This document shows, one piece after another, positions 25,289 to 33,980 of a stretch of 55,044 nucleotides of DNA. Both the position numbers and the translations under genes were made by a program. Source of the DNA: Candidatus Bathyarchaeota archaeon. Its GTDB lineage: Archaea; Thermoproteota; Bathyarchaeia; 40CM-2-53-6. Position 1 is the first letter of the stretch; the number at the start of each line of letters is the position of its first letter. The stretch lies in assembly GCA_005888745.1 (NCBI GenBank), contig VBBS01000027.1, positions 1 to 55,044 on the forward strand. The letters run 5' to 3'. The notes under the pieces were generated by a model, which worked only from the letters and a program-made list of their open reading frames with translations, was not told the origin of the DNA and did no database searches.

Positions 25289-26671
25289 CTGACAACGCGC
25301 CCCACCAGGCTGAACTATCTTCCGCTGGAAACTAGAAAGCAACCGATCGATGTTTTCGCAACAATCAGAAACAAGTTTGACATATGCTTCATTCTTGAGT
25401 CAGTTGAGGGACCGCGCGCCCTAACCAGGTACACGTTCCTAGGATTCGACCCGCAGAAGATCATTCGAACCTCAAAGAAACAGGCTGAGATCCTAGATCG
25501 GCAGAAATCCGAGAGACGGATCGAAAAGTGCCAAAACCCGCTAACCCTCTTGGCCAATCTCAACAGCCCGGTCAAGGAACGAACCCCGGGGGAAAGATAC
25601 GCTGGGGGCCTAGTCGGATACGCGTGCTACGACCTCGTACGTTCTTTTGAAAGAATCCCCAGATTGGGAAACAAAAACAACAGGTTTCCCGATATAGAAT
25701 TCGGACTCTTCGAGGACGGGATCGTTTTCGACCATCTCAGCCGCAACACGCACTATTTCTACCGTGAAGAGAACAGGATAGAAAAGGTCAGAGAAATACT
25801 GAGAGATTCGGCCGGCAACGATCAAGTCAGCTTCGGCAAGCCAAGGTCGAATGCTAGCCAGGAGGATTTCTGTGAACGAGTCGAAACGGCCAAGAACTAC
25901 ATTGAATCGGGAGACGTCTTCCAGGTAGTCCTGTCGAAGAGTTACAAAATTCCGTTCAAAGGCTCGCTTCTCCGGTTCTACCGTGCGCTGAGAAGGATCA
26001 ATCCGTCTCCCTACATGTACTACCTCAAGTTTGGCCACAGGGAAATCGTCGGGTCCAGCCCGGAGATGCTGGCTCGGAAGATCGGGCGCAACGCGGAGAG
26101 CTTCCCCATCGCTGGAACGCGGCCATGCACTGGCGATTCTGCCCGAAACAAAGCGCTGGCAGCCGAACTGCTCCAGGACGAGAAGGAACGGGCGGAACAC
26201 GTGATGCTCGTCGACCTAGCTCGGAACGATCTTGGCAGAGTCTGCGATTATGGGACCGTCAAGGTTCCCGAGTTTATGAGAGTTCAGGGCTATAGCCACG
26301 TCCAACACATTGTTTCGAGAGTCACTGGACAACTAAGAAAGAACGCAACTAGCCTAGACTTGTTCAGGGCCGTTTTCCCAGCAGGCACAGTTTCAGGAGC
26401 CCCCAAGGTTCGCGCGATGGAGATCATCGAGGAACTTGAAACCACTGCGAGAGGTCCTTACGCGGGAGCTGTTGGTTACTTCTCTGCCAATGGAAACGCT
26501 GATTTTGCGATAACGATCAGGACTCTTTGTGCCCAAGACGGATATTGCTATCTCCAGTCCGGTGCGGGAATTGTCGCCGATTCAGTGCCTGACCGGGAAT
26601 GGATCGAGTCGGAGAGAAAAACGGCCGCCTTGTTCACTGCCATAAATCAAGCTCAGGAGGAGCAACAGTGA
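25289..26671 (+). CDS. trpE: Anthranilate synthase component I, no canonical start codon
   Basis: Converts chorismate and ammonia (from TrpG) to anthranilate. The N-terminal regulatory strand with the Trp-sensing ILES motif (FDICFILESVEGPRALTRYT) and the catalytic C-terminal half (SPEMLARKIGRNAESFPIAGTR in part, HVMLVDLARNDLGRVC, GTVSGAPKVRAMEII, YFSANGNADFAITIRT) are complete. The first ATG/GTG/TTG in frame is TTG 25550, which would delete the ILES region. Upstream the frame is open to a TGA at about 25250 with only CTG (25289, 25310) or ATA as near-start codons; I use CTG 25289, giving 460 aa. A 30-codon ORF from GTG 25249 overlaps in another frame, so a frameshift is the alternative. Confidence 0.9.
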   Translation: MTTRPTRLNYLPLETRKQPIDVFATIRNKFDICFILESVEGPRALTRYTFLGFDPQKIIRTSKKQAEILDRQKSERRIEKCQNPLTLLANLNSPVKERTPGERYAGGLVGYACYDLVRSFERIPRLGNKNNRFPDIEFGLFEDGIVFDHLSRNTHYFYREENRIEKVREILRDSAGNDQVSFGKPRSNASQEDFCERVETAKNYIESGDVFQVVLSKSYKIPFKGSLLRFYRALRRINPSPYMYYLKFGHREIVGSSPEMLARKIGRNAESFPIAGTRPCTGDSARNKALAAELLQDEKERAEHVMLVDLARNDLGRVCDYGTVKVPEFMRVQGYSHVQHIVSRVTGQLRKNATSLDLFRAVFPAGTVSGAPKVRAMEIIEELETTARGPYAGAVGYFSANGNADFAITIRTLCAQDGYCYLQSGAGIVADSVPDREWIESERKTAALFTAINQAQEEQQ

Positions 26672-27246
26672 AAGTTCTGATCCTCGACAATTACGACAGC
26701 TTCGTCTACAACCTGGCGCAGTACGTGGGTGAGATCGCTGACAAGGTTGTTGTGAAAAGAAATGATGAGATAGATGTCGCAGGGGTCAAGGAACTCTCAC
26801 CGGACAGGATCCTAATCTCCCCCGGCCCAGGCACACCCAGCAATGCCCGGTACTTTGGGACGTGCACGGCCATCCTCCAAGAAGTAAGCAACGAAACCCC
26901 GACACTGGGGGTTTGCCTCGGACATCAAGGCATTGTACACGCGTTCGGCGGCAGGATAGTTCGAGCGAGGAGACTACGCCATGGCAAGACGAGCCCGATC
27001 AGACACGATGGAAAAGGAGTTTTCCGCAGAGTAAATAGTCCTTTCGAGGCTACGAGATACCATTCACTCGTCGCAGAAAGAAAGAGCCTCCCGAAAAACC
27101 TCGAGGTAACCGCTCAGGCGATCGATGACAATGAGATAATGGGCGTCCGCCACAAAGATTTCCCCATCGAAGGCGTCCAGTTCCATCCAGAATCCATCCT
27201 TACAGTGCCTGGACACAGGATCATCGAGAACTTCCTGGAGGACTGA
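26668..27246 (+). CDS. trpG: Anthranilate synthase component II (glutamine amidotransferase)
   Basis: Supplies ammonia from glutamine to TrpE. Class I amidotransferase triad: nucleophile in LGVCLGHQGI (Cys about residue 78), HPES near the end with His and Glu; the ISPGPGTPSNA loop and LILDNYDSFVYNLAQY start are typical. GTG at 26668 overlaps the trpE TGA (GTGA) and is preceded by GGAGGAGC, a strong ribosome binding site. 192 aa. Confidence 0.96.
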   Translation: MKVLILDNYDSFVYNLAQYVGEIADKVVVKRNDEIDVAGVKELSPDRILISPGPGTPSNARYFGTCTAILQEVSNETPTLGVCLGHQGIVHAFGGRIVRARRLRHGKTSPIRHDGKGVFRRVNSPFEATRYHSLVAERKSLPKNLEVTAQAIDDNEIMGVRHKDFPIEGVQFHPESILTVPGHRIIENFLED

Positions 27247-27251
27247 ACAGG

Positions 27252-28301
27252 ATGATCAGAGAATGCATCCCGCTACTCCTCGAGAACCACGAGTTGACAC
27301 CAGACCAGGCGAAAGCTACCATGAAGGAAATCATGTCTGGACAGGCGACCTCATCACAGGTCGCAGCATTTCTAATAGGATTGAAAAAGAAACGAGAGAC
27401 AGCTGACGAAGTCACCGCCCTAGCGCAGGTAATGCGGGAATTCAGCCGTAGAATCCACCCGAAGATAAACGGTTACCTGCTGGACACATGCGGGACTGGC
27501 GGGGACAGAACGAAAACGTTCAACGTCAGCACAACCGCTGCCTTCGTAATCGCGGCAGCCGGTGTTCCGGTGGCAAAACACGGTAACCGATCGTTCACAA
27601 GCAGATGCGGAAGTGCAGACGTTCTCGAACAGTTGGGTCTGAACCTGAACATGGAAGCAAAGTTGGTCGAGCGAGCAATCGAAGAGATCGGAATCGGGTT
27701 CATGTTCGCACCCAACTTCCATCCAGCGATGAAAAAAGTAGCCTCGGTAAGACGCGAAATAGGCGTACGAACCGTATTCAACATCCTCGGTCCCCTAACG
27801 AACCCCGCGGGCGCAAATGCCCAGCTGATCGGAGTCTACGACAGTGAGCTTCTAGAACCGATGTGTCTCGCAGCACACAACTTGGGAGCGAAATCTGTGA
27901 TGACCGTCTATGGACTCGACGGAGTCGATGAGATTTCCATGACAGGAAAAACGATCATTGTAAGGCGTCAAAACGGAAGAATAATCCGGGATGAAGTAGA
28001 TCCGAAGGATCTGGGCTTCAAGAGAAGCACAGCTGAGGAGGTTGCTGGCTCGGACCCGGAGGAGAACGCACGCCTTACGGCCAAGATCCTATCCGGACAT
28101 CTCGGTCACGATGACCCCCGCGTCCAAATGGTTTTGGCGAACGCCGCAGCAGGGCTTGTCCTCTGCGAGAAAGCCGAGAACTTCAGGGAGGGAGTCGAGG
28201 TAGCCTCCAGAGTTGTGAGTGATGGAAAACCGTTCCAAACACTGTATCAGCTTGTAGAGTTCTCCGGCGGGGACACTCACCGGCTCAAGAACCTGGCTTG
28301 A
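27252..28301 (+). CDS. trpD: Anthranilate phosphoribosyltransferase
   Basis: Joins anthranilate and PRPP. DTCGTGGDRTKTFNVSTTA (PRPP pyrophosphate loop), AKHGNRSFTSRCGSADVLEQLG, FAPNFHPAMKKVASVRREIGVRT (in part) and LGPLTNPAGANAQLIGVYD are all family motifs. 349 aa; ATG 27252, 5 bp after trpG. The 3' end overlaps the trpC start by 4 bp. Confidence 0.96.
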   Translation: MIRECIPLLLENHELTPDQAKATMKEIMSGQATSSQVAAFLIGLKKKRETADEVTALAQVMREFSRRIHPKINGYLLDTCGTGGDRTKTFNVSTTAAFVIAAAGVPVAKHGNRSFTSRCGSADVLEQLGLNLNMEAKLVERAIEEIGIGFMFAPNFHPAMKKVASVRREIGVRTVFNILGPLTNPAGANAQLIGVYDSELLEPMCLAAHNLGAKSVMTVYGLDGVDEISMTGKTIIVRRQNGRIIRDEVDPKDLGFKRSTAEEVAGSDPEENARLTAKILSGHLGHDDPRVQMVLANAAAGLVLCEKAENFREGVEVASRVVSDGKPFQTLYQLVEFSGGDTHRLKNLA

Positions 28302-29083
28302 AATTCTTGGTAGACCATTTACCTGAGCTCGCCGCGTACGCAAGAGCTAGAGTCAAACGAGGCTATTACGACGGCAGCGACAGCGCAAACGCGTCTCAAA
28401 GAAGCCTAGTCAAGACCATCCAAGAAAGCAGAAAGATGCCGGTCATCACCGAGATAAAATACGCTTCTCCGTCCGCTGGAAAGATCAGAGAATCTGGAAA
28501 CCCTCTTCAGCTTGCGAAGGAAATGTTGAGCGGTGGAGCATGTGGAATCTCTGTGCTTACCGACCCTGAAAACTTTGACGGCAATTTGGAAACACTGGTC
28601 ACGATCAGCCGGGATACAGAAGCGCCTACGATAATGAAGGACATCATAGTGTCACCCAAGCAGCTCCAGGCCGGAGCTAGGGCCGGAGCCAGCGCAGTGG
28701 TATTAATTTCTGAAGTGTTCACCAGGAAATTGTCGAATGTTGGACTCGATAGTATGATTCTTGAAGCTAATCGGCTTGAACTAGAGGTCATAGTAGAGGC
28801 AAACAGTGCTGGCGAGTTTGAGAGCCTCCGAAGATTCAGACCGGACCTCTACGGTATCAACAACCGAAATCTATCCACTTTCCACCTGGACCTAGCGATC
28901 ACGGAGGAAATCCTAGCAGAGAACGTCGACATGGATAGACCCGTGGTTTCCGAGAGCGGGATAGAATCTCCGCATGATATTAGACGGCTCAGGGCCGCTG
29001 GCGCGAAGGCCTTTCTTGTAGGTACTTCAATAATGAAATCGTCGGACATCGAGGGAAAGGTAAGGGATCTGGTTAACGCTTGA
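28298..29083 (+). CDS. trpC: Indole-3-glycerol phosphate synthase
   Basis: TIM barrel that closes the indole ring. [15 protein letters not shown] with the catalytic Lys, [39 protein letters not shown] (in part; catalytic Lys in MKDII), [21 protein letters not shown] with the catalytic Asn, and [12 protein letters not shown] are visible. 261 aa, a single-domain enzyme with no fused TrpF. TTG start at 28298 overlaps trpD; 4-bp overlap with trpB. Confidence 0.95.
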   Translation: MKFLVDHLPELAAYARARVKRGYYDGSDSANASQRSLVKTIQESRKMPVITEIKYASPSAGKIRESGNPLQLAKEMLSGGACGISVLTDPENFDGNLETLVTISRDTEAPTIMKDIIVSPKQLQAGARAGASAVVLISEVFTRKLSNVGLDSMILEANRLELEVIVEANSAGEFESLRRFRPDLYGINNRNLSTFHLDLAITEEILAENVDMDRPVVSESGIESPHDIRRLRAAGAKAFLVGTSIMKSSDIEGKVRDLVNA

Positions 29084-30282
29084 AGAATCGCGTAGAATCG
29101 AGGCCTCGTTCGAAGCCGGGCAAGTTCGGAAGGTATGGAGGGCAGTATGTCCCTGAGACCTTGATGGAGCCGCTGAGAGCACTTGAGGAGGCATACAACA
29201 AGTTCTCGCACGACCTGTCGTTCAAGAAAGAACTGGCGGGCTGGCTGGATAGTTTCGCCGGCAGACCAACACCCCTGTACCTTGCTGCCAATCTGACCCG
29301 TCACGTTGGAGGCGCTAGAATCTACCTGAAGAGAGAGGATCTCCTGCACGGAGGTGCTCACAAGATCAACAATACTCTCGGCCAAGCTCTCCTTGCCAAG
29401 AAAATGGGAAAGCGAAGGATCATTGCTGAAACAGGGGCGGGACAACACGGGGTTGCTACCGCTATGGCTTGCGCGGCTTTCGGACTGCGGGCGGAGGTCT
29501 ACATGGGGAGTGAAGACATGGACCGACAGAAATTGAACGTGTACAGGATGAAGATGCTGGGTGCCAGGGTGCATCCTGTCGAGTCCGGATCTAAGACCTT
29601 GAAGGACGCGATCAATGAAGCGTTAAGAGACTGGGTTACAAACGTTCAGGACACATACTATCTTCTGGGATCTGTTGTGGGTCCGCACCCGTACCCGACA
29701 ATGGTTCGAGACTTTCAGAGCGTGATCGGGAAGGAGGCGCGGAAGCAAATTCTACTGCAGGAGGGAAAGCTCCCGAAGGCGGTTGTTGCGTGTGTTGGTG
29801 GAGGGAGTAACTCGATCGGAATCTTCCACTCATTCTTACACGATCTCGACGTGGACCTTTTCGGGGTCGAGGCTGGCGGGGAAAGCTTGTTGCCGGGACA
29901 AAACGCTGCGCCTTTGATTGCTGGACGCGAAGGTGTCCTGCATGGGATGATGACCTATGTTCTACAGGATGAGGTTGGGCAAGTGCAGACGACGCGTAGT
30001 ATTTCGGCTGGGCTCGACTATCCCGGGGTCGGGCCGGAACACGCCTTCCTGATGAACGCGGGGCGAGCCAGGTATGCTACAGTGTCCGATCAGGAGGCTC
30101 TGGAGGCGTTCAAGAACCTCTCACAACTAGAGGGGATCATGCCTGCTTTGGAATCCGCCCACGCTATCAGTTACGCGATGAAGTTGGCGAAAAGTCTCGG
30201 GACAAGAGATTCGATCATCGTCAACCTTTCAGGCAGAGGCGACAAGGATGTGGAGATAATTGCAAAGCACCTCCCACAGTGA
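29080..30282 (+). CDS. trpB: Tryptophan synthase beta chain (TrpB1 type)
   Basis: PLP enzyme that condenses indole with serine. N-terminal [21 protein letters not shown]-binding [21 protein letters not shown] (in part; Schiff-base Lys in AHKINNT), [19 protein letters not shown], the glycine-rich [13 protein letters not shown] and the C-terminal [12 protein letters not shown]. 400 aa, the TrpB1 length that works with TrpA. TTG start at 29080. Its 3' end overlaps trpA by 23 bp. Confidence 0.96.
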   Translation: MKNRVESRPRSKPGKFGRYGGQYVPETLMEPLRALEEAYNKFSHDLSFKKELAGWLDSFAGRPTPLYLAANLTRHVGGARIYLKREDLLHGGAHKINNTLGQALLAKKMGKRRIIAETGAGQHGVATAMACAAFGLRAEVYMGSEDMDRQKLNVYRMKMLGARVHPVESGSKTLKDAINEALRDWVTNVQDTYYLLGSVVGPHPYPTMVRDFQSVIGKEARKQILLQEGKLPKAVVACVGGGSNSIGIFHSFLHDLDVDLFGVEAGGESLLPGQNAAPLIAGREGVLHGMMTYVLQDEVGQVQTTRSISAGLDYPGVGPEHAFLMNAGRARYATVSDQEALEAFKNLSQLEGIMPALESAHAISYAMKLAKSLGTRDSIIVNLSGRGDKDVEIIAKHLPQ

Positions 30283-31093
30283 GGATAGGATAGAGGCGAA
30301 GTTCCGGGAACTCCAGAGCCACCGAGAGGGAGCGTTGATCGCCTACCTGACAGGTGGCGACCCAGACCCGAACGCATTCTTGGCCAATTCTACTGCGCTA
30401 ATAGAGGGCGGAGCAGACATTGTCGAGGTCGGGATTCCATTCTCAGATCCAATAGCCGACGGGCCCGTAATCCAGGCCTCTAGCATGCGGGCCTTGTCCC
30501 AAGGAGCCACCCCAGCCGGAGTTTTGGATCTCATCGGAGAACTCTCCTCACAGTGTCATGTCCCGTTTGTCGTCTTGAGTTACTATAATCCGATTCTTAC
30601 GATGGGCTTGGACCGATTCCTAGAGAAGGCTCGCGAAAGTGGAGTTGACGGGATAGTCGTCCCGGACTTGCCGGTTGAAGAGAGCTACGAATTTAGGACC
30701 CTTGCCCTGAAACACAATATCGATAACATCTACCTAGTAGCACCGAACACTTCCCGGACTAGACTCCGAACCGTTCTCGAAAAGTCGAAGGGTTTCCTCT
30801 ATCTCGTCTCACTCTACGGTGTTACGGGTCCTCGGGACAACCTCAGCCCACAAGCGCTCAAAGCTGTCAAGAAGGTCAAGTCCTTGACAAAGGGAAAGGT
30901 TCCCGTTTCAGCGGGATTTGGCGTCTCTCAGCCTGAACACGTATCTGCAATCATCAGGTCGGGAGCTGATGGAGCAATAGTCGGAAGCGCCCTGGTCAAC
31001 ATAGTTTCTCAGCATCTCGAGAGTCCAAACGAAGCTCCTCATCATCTCAAGAGTACCGTAGCAAAACTCAAAGCATCAACGAGGAGATCTTGA
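30260..31093 (+). CDS. trpA: Tryptophan synthase alpha chain
   Basis: Cleaves indole-3-glycerol phosphate and channels indole to Trp[34 protein letters not shown] with the catalytic Glu (about residue 55), [15 protein letters not shown] with the catalytic Asp, [15 protein letters not shown] and [11 protein letters not shown] are family motifs. 277 aa. TTG start inside trpB. It is the last recognised pathway gene of the block. Confidence 0.96.
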   Translation: MQSTSHSEDRIEAKFRELQSHREGALIAYLTGGDPDPNAFLANSTALIEGGADIVEVGIPFSDPIADGPVIQASSMRALSQGATPAGVLDLIGELSSQCHVPFVVLSYYNPILTMGLDRFLEKARESGVDGIVVPDLPVEESYEFRTLALKHNIDNIYLVAPNTSRTRLRTVLEKSKGFLYLVSLYGVTGPRDNLSPQALKAVKKVKSLTKGKVPVSAGFGVSQPEHVSAIIRSGADGAIVGSALVNIVSQHLESPNEAPHHLKSTVAKLKASTRRS

Positions 31094-31109
31094 GGCGAAT
31101 GTCTCAAGA

Positions 31110-31562
31110 TTGAGCGAACAAGTCACCGGTCAGCTCAGGGCATTAATTACTCGGGGTTTGAAAGGCGACCTCCATCGCGTTATCATCTTCACCACAGAGA
31201 GAATTATCGTAGCCGTTCAGAGCATGCTTTTTCAGGTCGCGAGCGGTATGGGAGGAGCCGGGGGAGCAATAGGCGCTGTCGCAGGTCAGGGTGCTATGAA
31301 ACGCCAAGATATCAAGGGCAAGCTCGATCAGCTTTCGCCGGAAGAAGTGTTGAGTGCAAACAAGAAGAACTTCCAAGTGCCCTACACGGGCGTCACAAAG
31401 ATCCAAGTTGGCAAGAAGCTTGGGACGTCAAGACTCTACATTCAGACGCCCAGTGAAACCTACAAGTTCAAGTTCCAGTTCATCAAGTTCGAACAGGTTG
31501 AAAGCTCGATTCGGAGTTTTCTACCATCTTCTGTTCTAGTTGAGAGTGGCCAACTGGACTGA
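31110..31562 (+). CDS. Hypothetical protein, possible PH/GRAM-like domain
   Basis: 150 aa, TTG start 16 bp after trpA, so probably transcribed with it. Strand-rich ends (HRVIIFTTERIIVAVQ at 22-37; GTSRLYIQTPSETYKFKFQF at 105-124) flank a glycine/alanine-rich middle (GMGGAGGAIGAVAGQGAM) that may be a flexible loop or lipid-facing segment. The pattern resembles small bacterial/archaeal PH-like domain proteins. No catalytic motif. A role in tryptophan synthesis is not suggested by the sequence. Confidence 0.55.
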   Translation: MSEQVTGQLRALITRGLKGDLHRVIIFTTERIIVAVQSMLFQVASGMGGAGGAIGAVAGQGAMKRQDIKGKLDQLSPEEVLSANKKNFQVPYTGVTKIQVGKKLGTSRLYIQTPSETYKFKFQFIKFEQVESSIRSFLPSSVLVESGQLD

Positions 31563-31599
31563 ACCGGCAGCCGTGTCTGCCCTCCTCTCGGGACACCGC

Positions 31600-32079
31600 C
31601 TACAATAATCTGAAATCTTCCTTTACGGTTGTAAGGACGATATGGGTGTTCGTTCGTTCCACGAAGGGCATGGCTAGAAGTGCTTTAGTGAATTTGCTCA
31701 AGTCGTCTCGGCTCTTGAATTTCGCGATGACCATCGCATCGGTGAGTCCTGTAACGTCGTACACGGCTAGTACCTGAGGCATCTTGGCGACCTCCTTCTC
31801 CAGCTCGAGGAGTTTGCCTTTTGCGACGCTCACTTCTGTGATGGCGGTAAGCTGGAAGCCGATCTTGTCATGGTCGAACATCGCCGAGTAGCCGCGTATG
31901 ATTCCTGCTTTCTCCAGTTTTGCGGTTCTCGATTGGACTGTAGTTGTGGAGACGCCTAGCTTGTGCGCTAGCTCCCTGTAGGAGAGGCGAGCGTCGATGA
32001 GATACCAGTGAAGAATCTTCTTATCGAGATCGTCAAGGGCGATATCCTCGACCTTTAACTCGTCCTTCATGTTTGTCAT
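31600..32079 (-). CDS. Lrp/AsnC family transcriptional regulator
   Basis: 159 aa. N-terminal helix-turn-helix (LDDLDKKILHWYLIDARLSYRELAHKLG, read in parts, with recognition helix STTTVQSRTAKLEKAGII) and C-terminal RAM/ligand domain (VLAVYDVTGLTDAMVIAKFKS). Lrp proteins form octamers and respond to amino acids; lying convergent to the amino-acid block suggests, but does not show, that it regulates it. ATG 32079 overlaps the gatE TGA by 4 bp, so it is in the gatD-gatE operon. Confidence 0.9.
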   Translation of the reverse strand: MTNMKDELKVEDIALDDLDKKILHWYLIDARLSYRELAHKLGVSTTTVQSRTAKLEKAGIIRGYSAMFDHDKIGFQLTAITEVSVAKGKLLELEKEVAKMPQVLAVYDVTGLTDAMVIAKFKSRDDLSKFTKALLAMPFVERTNTHIVLTTVKEDFRLL

Positions 32080-33980
32080 GGTTTGACTTGTTCCAAACGG
32101 GTCCGCAGTAGTTCCGTGACTTGTCGAGGGTCGGCTCGTCCCCTCACCTCGCCCATTACCAGGTTCATCATTCTTCCTAGAGCTTTGGTACCGCTTTCTT
32201 GAACCAGGGTCTGATTGGATTCGACAACCTTGCTGATTATATTCTCTAGATCCGACCTGGTCAGCATTCGGAGGTTGAGCATTTCCACCGCTTCATCAGC
32301 GGCTCCGTCTGGATGGAAGGCGAGCCATTTGAGAATGTCGATAACAGACTCCTTTGCGGTTGCACCCTTGGAAACTAGGTCGAACCCTTGCTTGAGCTGG
32401 TCTTCCCGAACATTCTCCACGGGCACTTGTTCCCTTTGCAGGCTCCTCAGAGATTCTGTGAGGATCGTTGCTACGAAGCTGGGCGCGACCCCTTTAGTTC
32501 TGGCGACAATTTCCTCGAACGCGGGAAGATAGTCGGAATCCACGAGCTGAGTCGCTAGCTTGGGGCTGAGATCATACTTTTTCTCCAGTTCCTTGGCCAG
32601 CTCTTCCGGCATTCGGGGAAGGTTCTCCCATAACCGTTCGAGTAGGTCCTGGCCGATCTCAACCGGTGGGACATCGGTCTCCGGATACATTCTAGCGGCT
32701 CCAGGCCTCGGGCGCAGATAGACCGTGGTCCCGTCAGGGTTTGCCGCGCGTGTTTCTTCCGGAACCCGTTCCACGGCTTCCCGAGCACGTTCTTCAACTG
32801 CCCTCAATCCGTCTTTCGCATTGTCGAGACTATCTGCTACGATGACGAACCCGTCAAGCTCCCCACATCCGAGCATCTTCGCGGCTTCTTCGACATGGTT
32901 AGAGTCAATTCCATAAGCAGGAAGCTCGTCTGAGTGAAAGATTCCTCCAACCCCTCCCCAGAAGACGGCGCGTTTGGCCATCTCAGTTCCGAGCCGGATA
33001 TTGGGGATGAGTTCGCGCTTGAGCAGCCCTTTGAAACCGGGAAGTTTGAGGGCCATTGCTACTCCTCCTTGATTGAGAGCAGATTCGACTATCTTCGATT
33101 GTGAGCTTGCGAGAATGTTGGTGACGTCAATGAATTCCTCTTTGATATCCGAAGCCTTGACGTTTCTCTGTCGGAGTTCATCTCTGATCTCAAGTAGCCC
33201 GAGCTGTCTCTGAACCTCGTATGCTACAGCCTTGGAAACGAGTTCGAGCTCTTGGACCCCTTTTATCTCGATGAGGGCGCCGTTCTTGATCGATACGTTG
33301 AGGTCCTGCCGAATACTTCCTAGACCTCGTTTTACCTTCTTGGTTGCCCGGAGGATGCGGCCAATAGCGAATGCAACTTTTCCAGCTTGCTCTGGATCGT
33401 GGATTATTGGCCCAGTGGAGACTTCTATCAGTGGAACTCCAAGCCGATCTAGACGGAAGAATACCGAGGTCTTTGTGTCGCCTGTTTTGCGTCCCGCGTC
33501 CTCTTCTAGTGTCACTTGTTCTATGGGGACTTCTACTCCATCCACGGTTATGGACCCGTTGAGTGCGATGACAGCGGTTCGTTGGAATCCGGTGGTGTTG
33601 GATCCGTCGATGACCACTTTTCGCATAACGTGAATCTCGTCCAGCGGCTTTGCGTGCAGGAGCATGCTCGTGGTAAGGGCGGCATCCAGTGCTTCCGGGT
33701 TCGATGGGTGCGGAGGCTCCTCGTCCAGTTCTACGAGGCATGTGGTTTCCGGGTCCGCCTCGTAAGTGATGGTTTTGCCCTTGTGGAACTCGAAGAGAGC
33801 GGCTGGATCAATTTGGCCTAGCTCGCTTTGTGTGGGCCTAAGTCTCCGTTCGAAGGCGACTGTGGGAGGCTTTGTTGATAGAATGGTTGGACAGTCGCAG
33901 AAGAGCTTGTGCCCGGTGTCGAGCTGTCGGTGTATCTCGACGCCGACCTTGAGGCCGACGGCTCGATAATCTGGGGACGA
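32076..33980 (-). CDS. gatE: Glu-tRNA(Gln) amidotransferase subunit E, no canonical start
   Basis: GatE binds tRNA(Gln) and activates the Glu for amidation by GatD ammonia. The full N-terminus is present (VGLKVGVEIHRQLDTGHKLFC, RRLRPTQSELGQIDPAAL, CLVELDEEPPHPSNPEALDA), then MRKVVIDGSNTTGFQRT, GLGSIRQDLNVSI, the AspRS-like insert FHSDELPAYGID and a GatB/YqeY-type helical tail with the MMNLVMGEVRGRADPR end. From the gatD TAG (33981-33983) to the first ATG at 33665 there is no ATG, GTG or TTG, nor a near-cognate codon before the conserved region. Both genes are in the same frame, so UAG read-through would make a GatD-GatE fusion. 634 aa from the TAG, the usual GatE length. Confidence 0.92.
   Translation of the reverse strand, partial: SSPDYRAVGLKVGVEIHRQLDTGHKLFCDCPTILSTKPPTVAFERRLRPTQSELGQIDPAALFEFHKGKTITYEADPETTCLVELDEEPPHPSNPEALDAALTTSMLLHAKPLDEIHVMRKVVIDGSNTTGFQRTAVIALNGSITVDGVEVPIEQVTLEEDAGRKTGDTKTSVFFRLDRLGVPLIEVSTGPIIHDPEQAGKVAFAIGRILRATKKVKRGLGSIRQDLNVSIKNGALIEIKGVQELELVSKAVAYEVQRQLGLLEIRDELRQRNVKASDIKEEFIDVTNILASSQSKIVESALNQGGVAMALKLPGFKGLLKRELIPNIRLGTEMAKRAVFWGGVGGIFHSDELPAYGIDSNHVEEAAKMLGCGELDGFVIVADSLDNAKDGLRAVEERAREAVERVPEETRAANPDGTTVYLRPRPGAARMYPETDVPPVEIGQDLLERLWENLPRMPEELAKELEKKYDLSPKLATQLVDSDYLPAFEEIVARTKGVAPSFVATILTESLRSLQREQVPVENVREDQLKQGFDLVSKGATAKESVIDILKWLAFHPDGAADEAVEMLNLRMLTRSDLENIISKVVESNQTLVQESGTKALGRMMNLVMGEVRGRADPRQVTELLRTRLEQVKP

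Noticed and set aside
25249-25338. Trp leader peptide for attenuation
   Set aside because: Only one Trp codon and no terminator/antiterminator fold seen; ribosome-mediated attenuation is not established in archaea.
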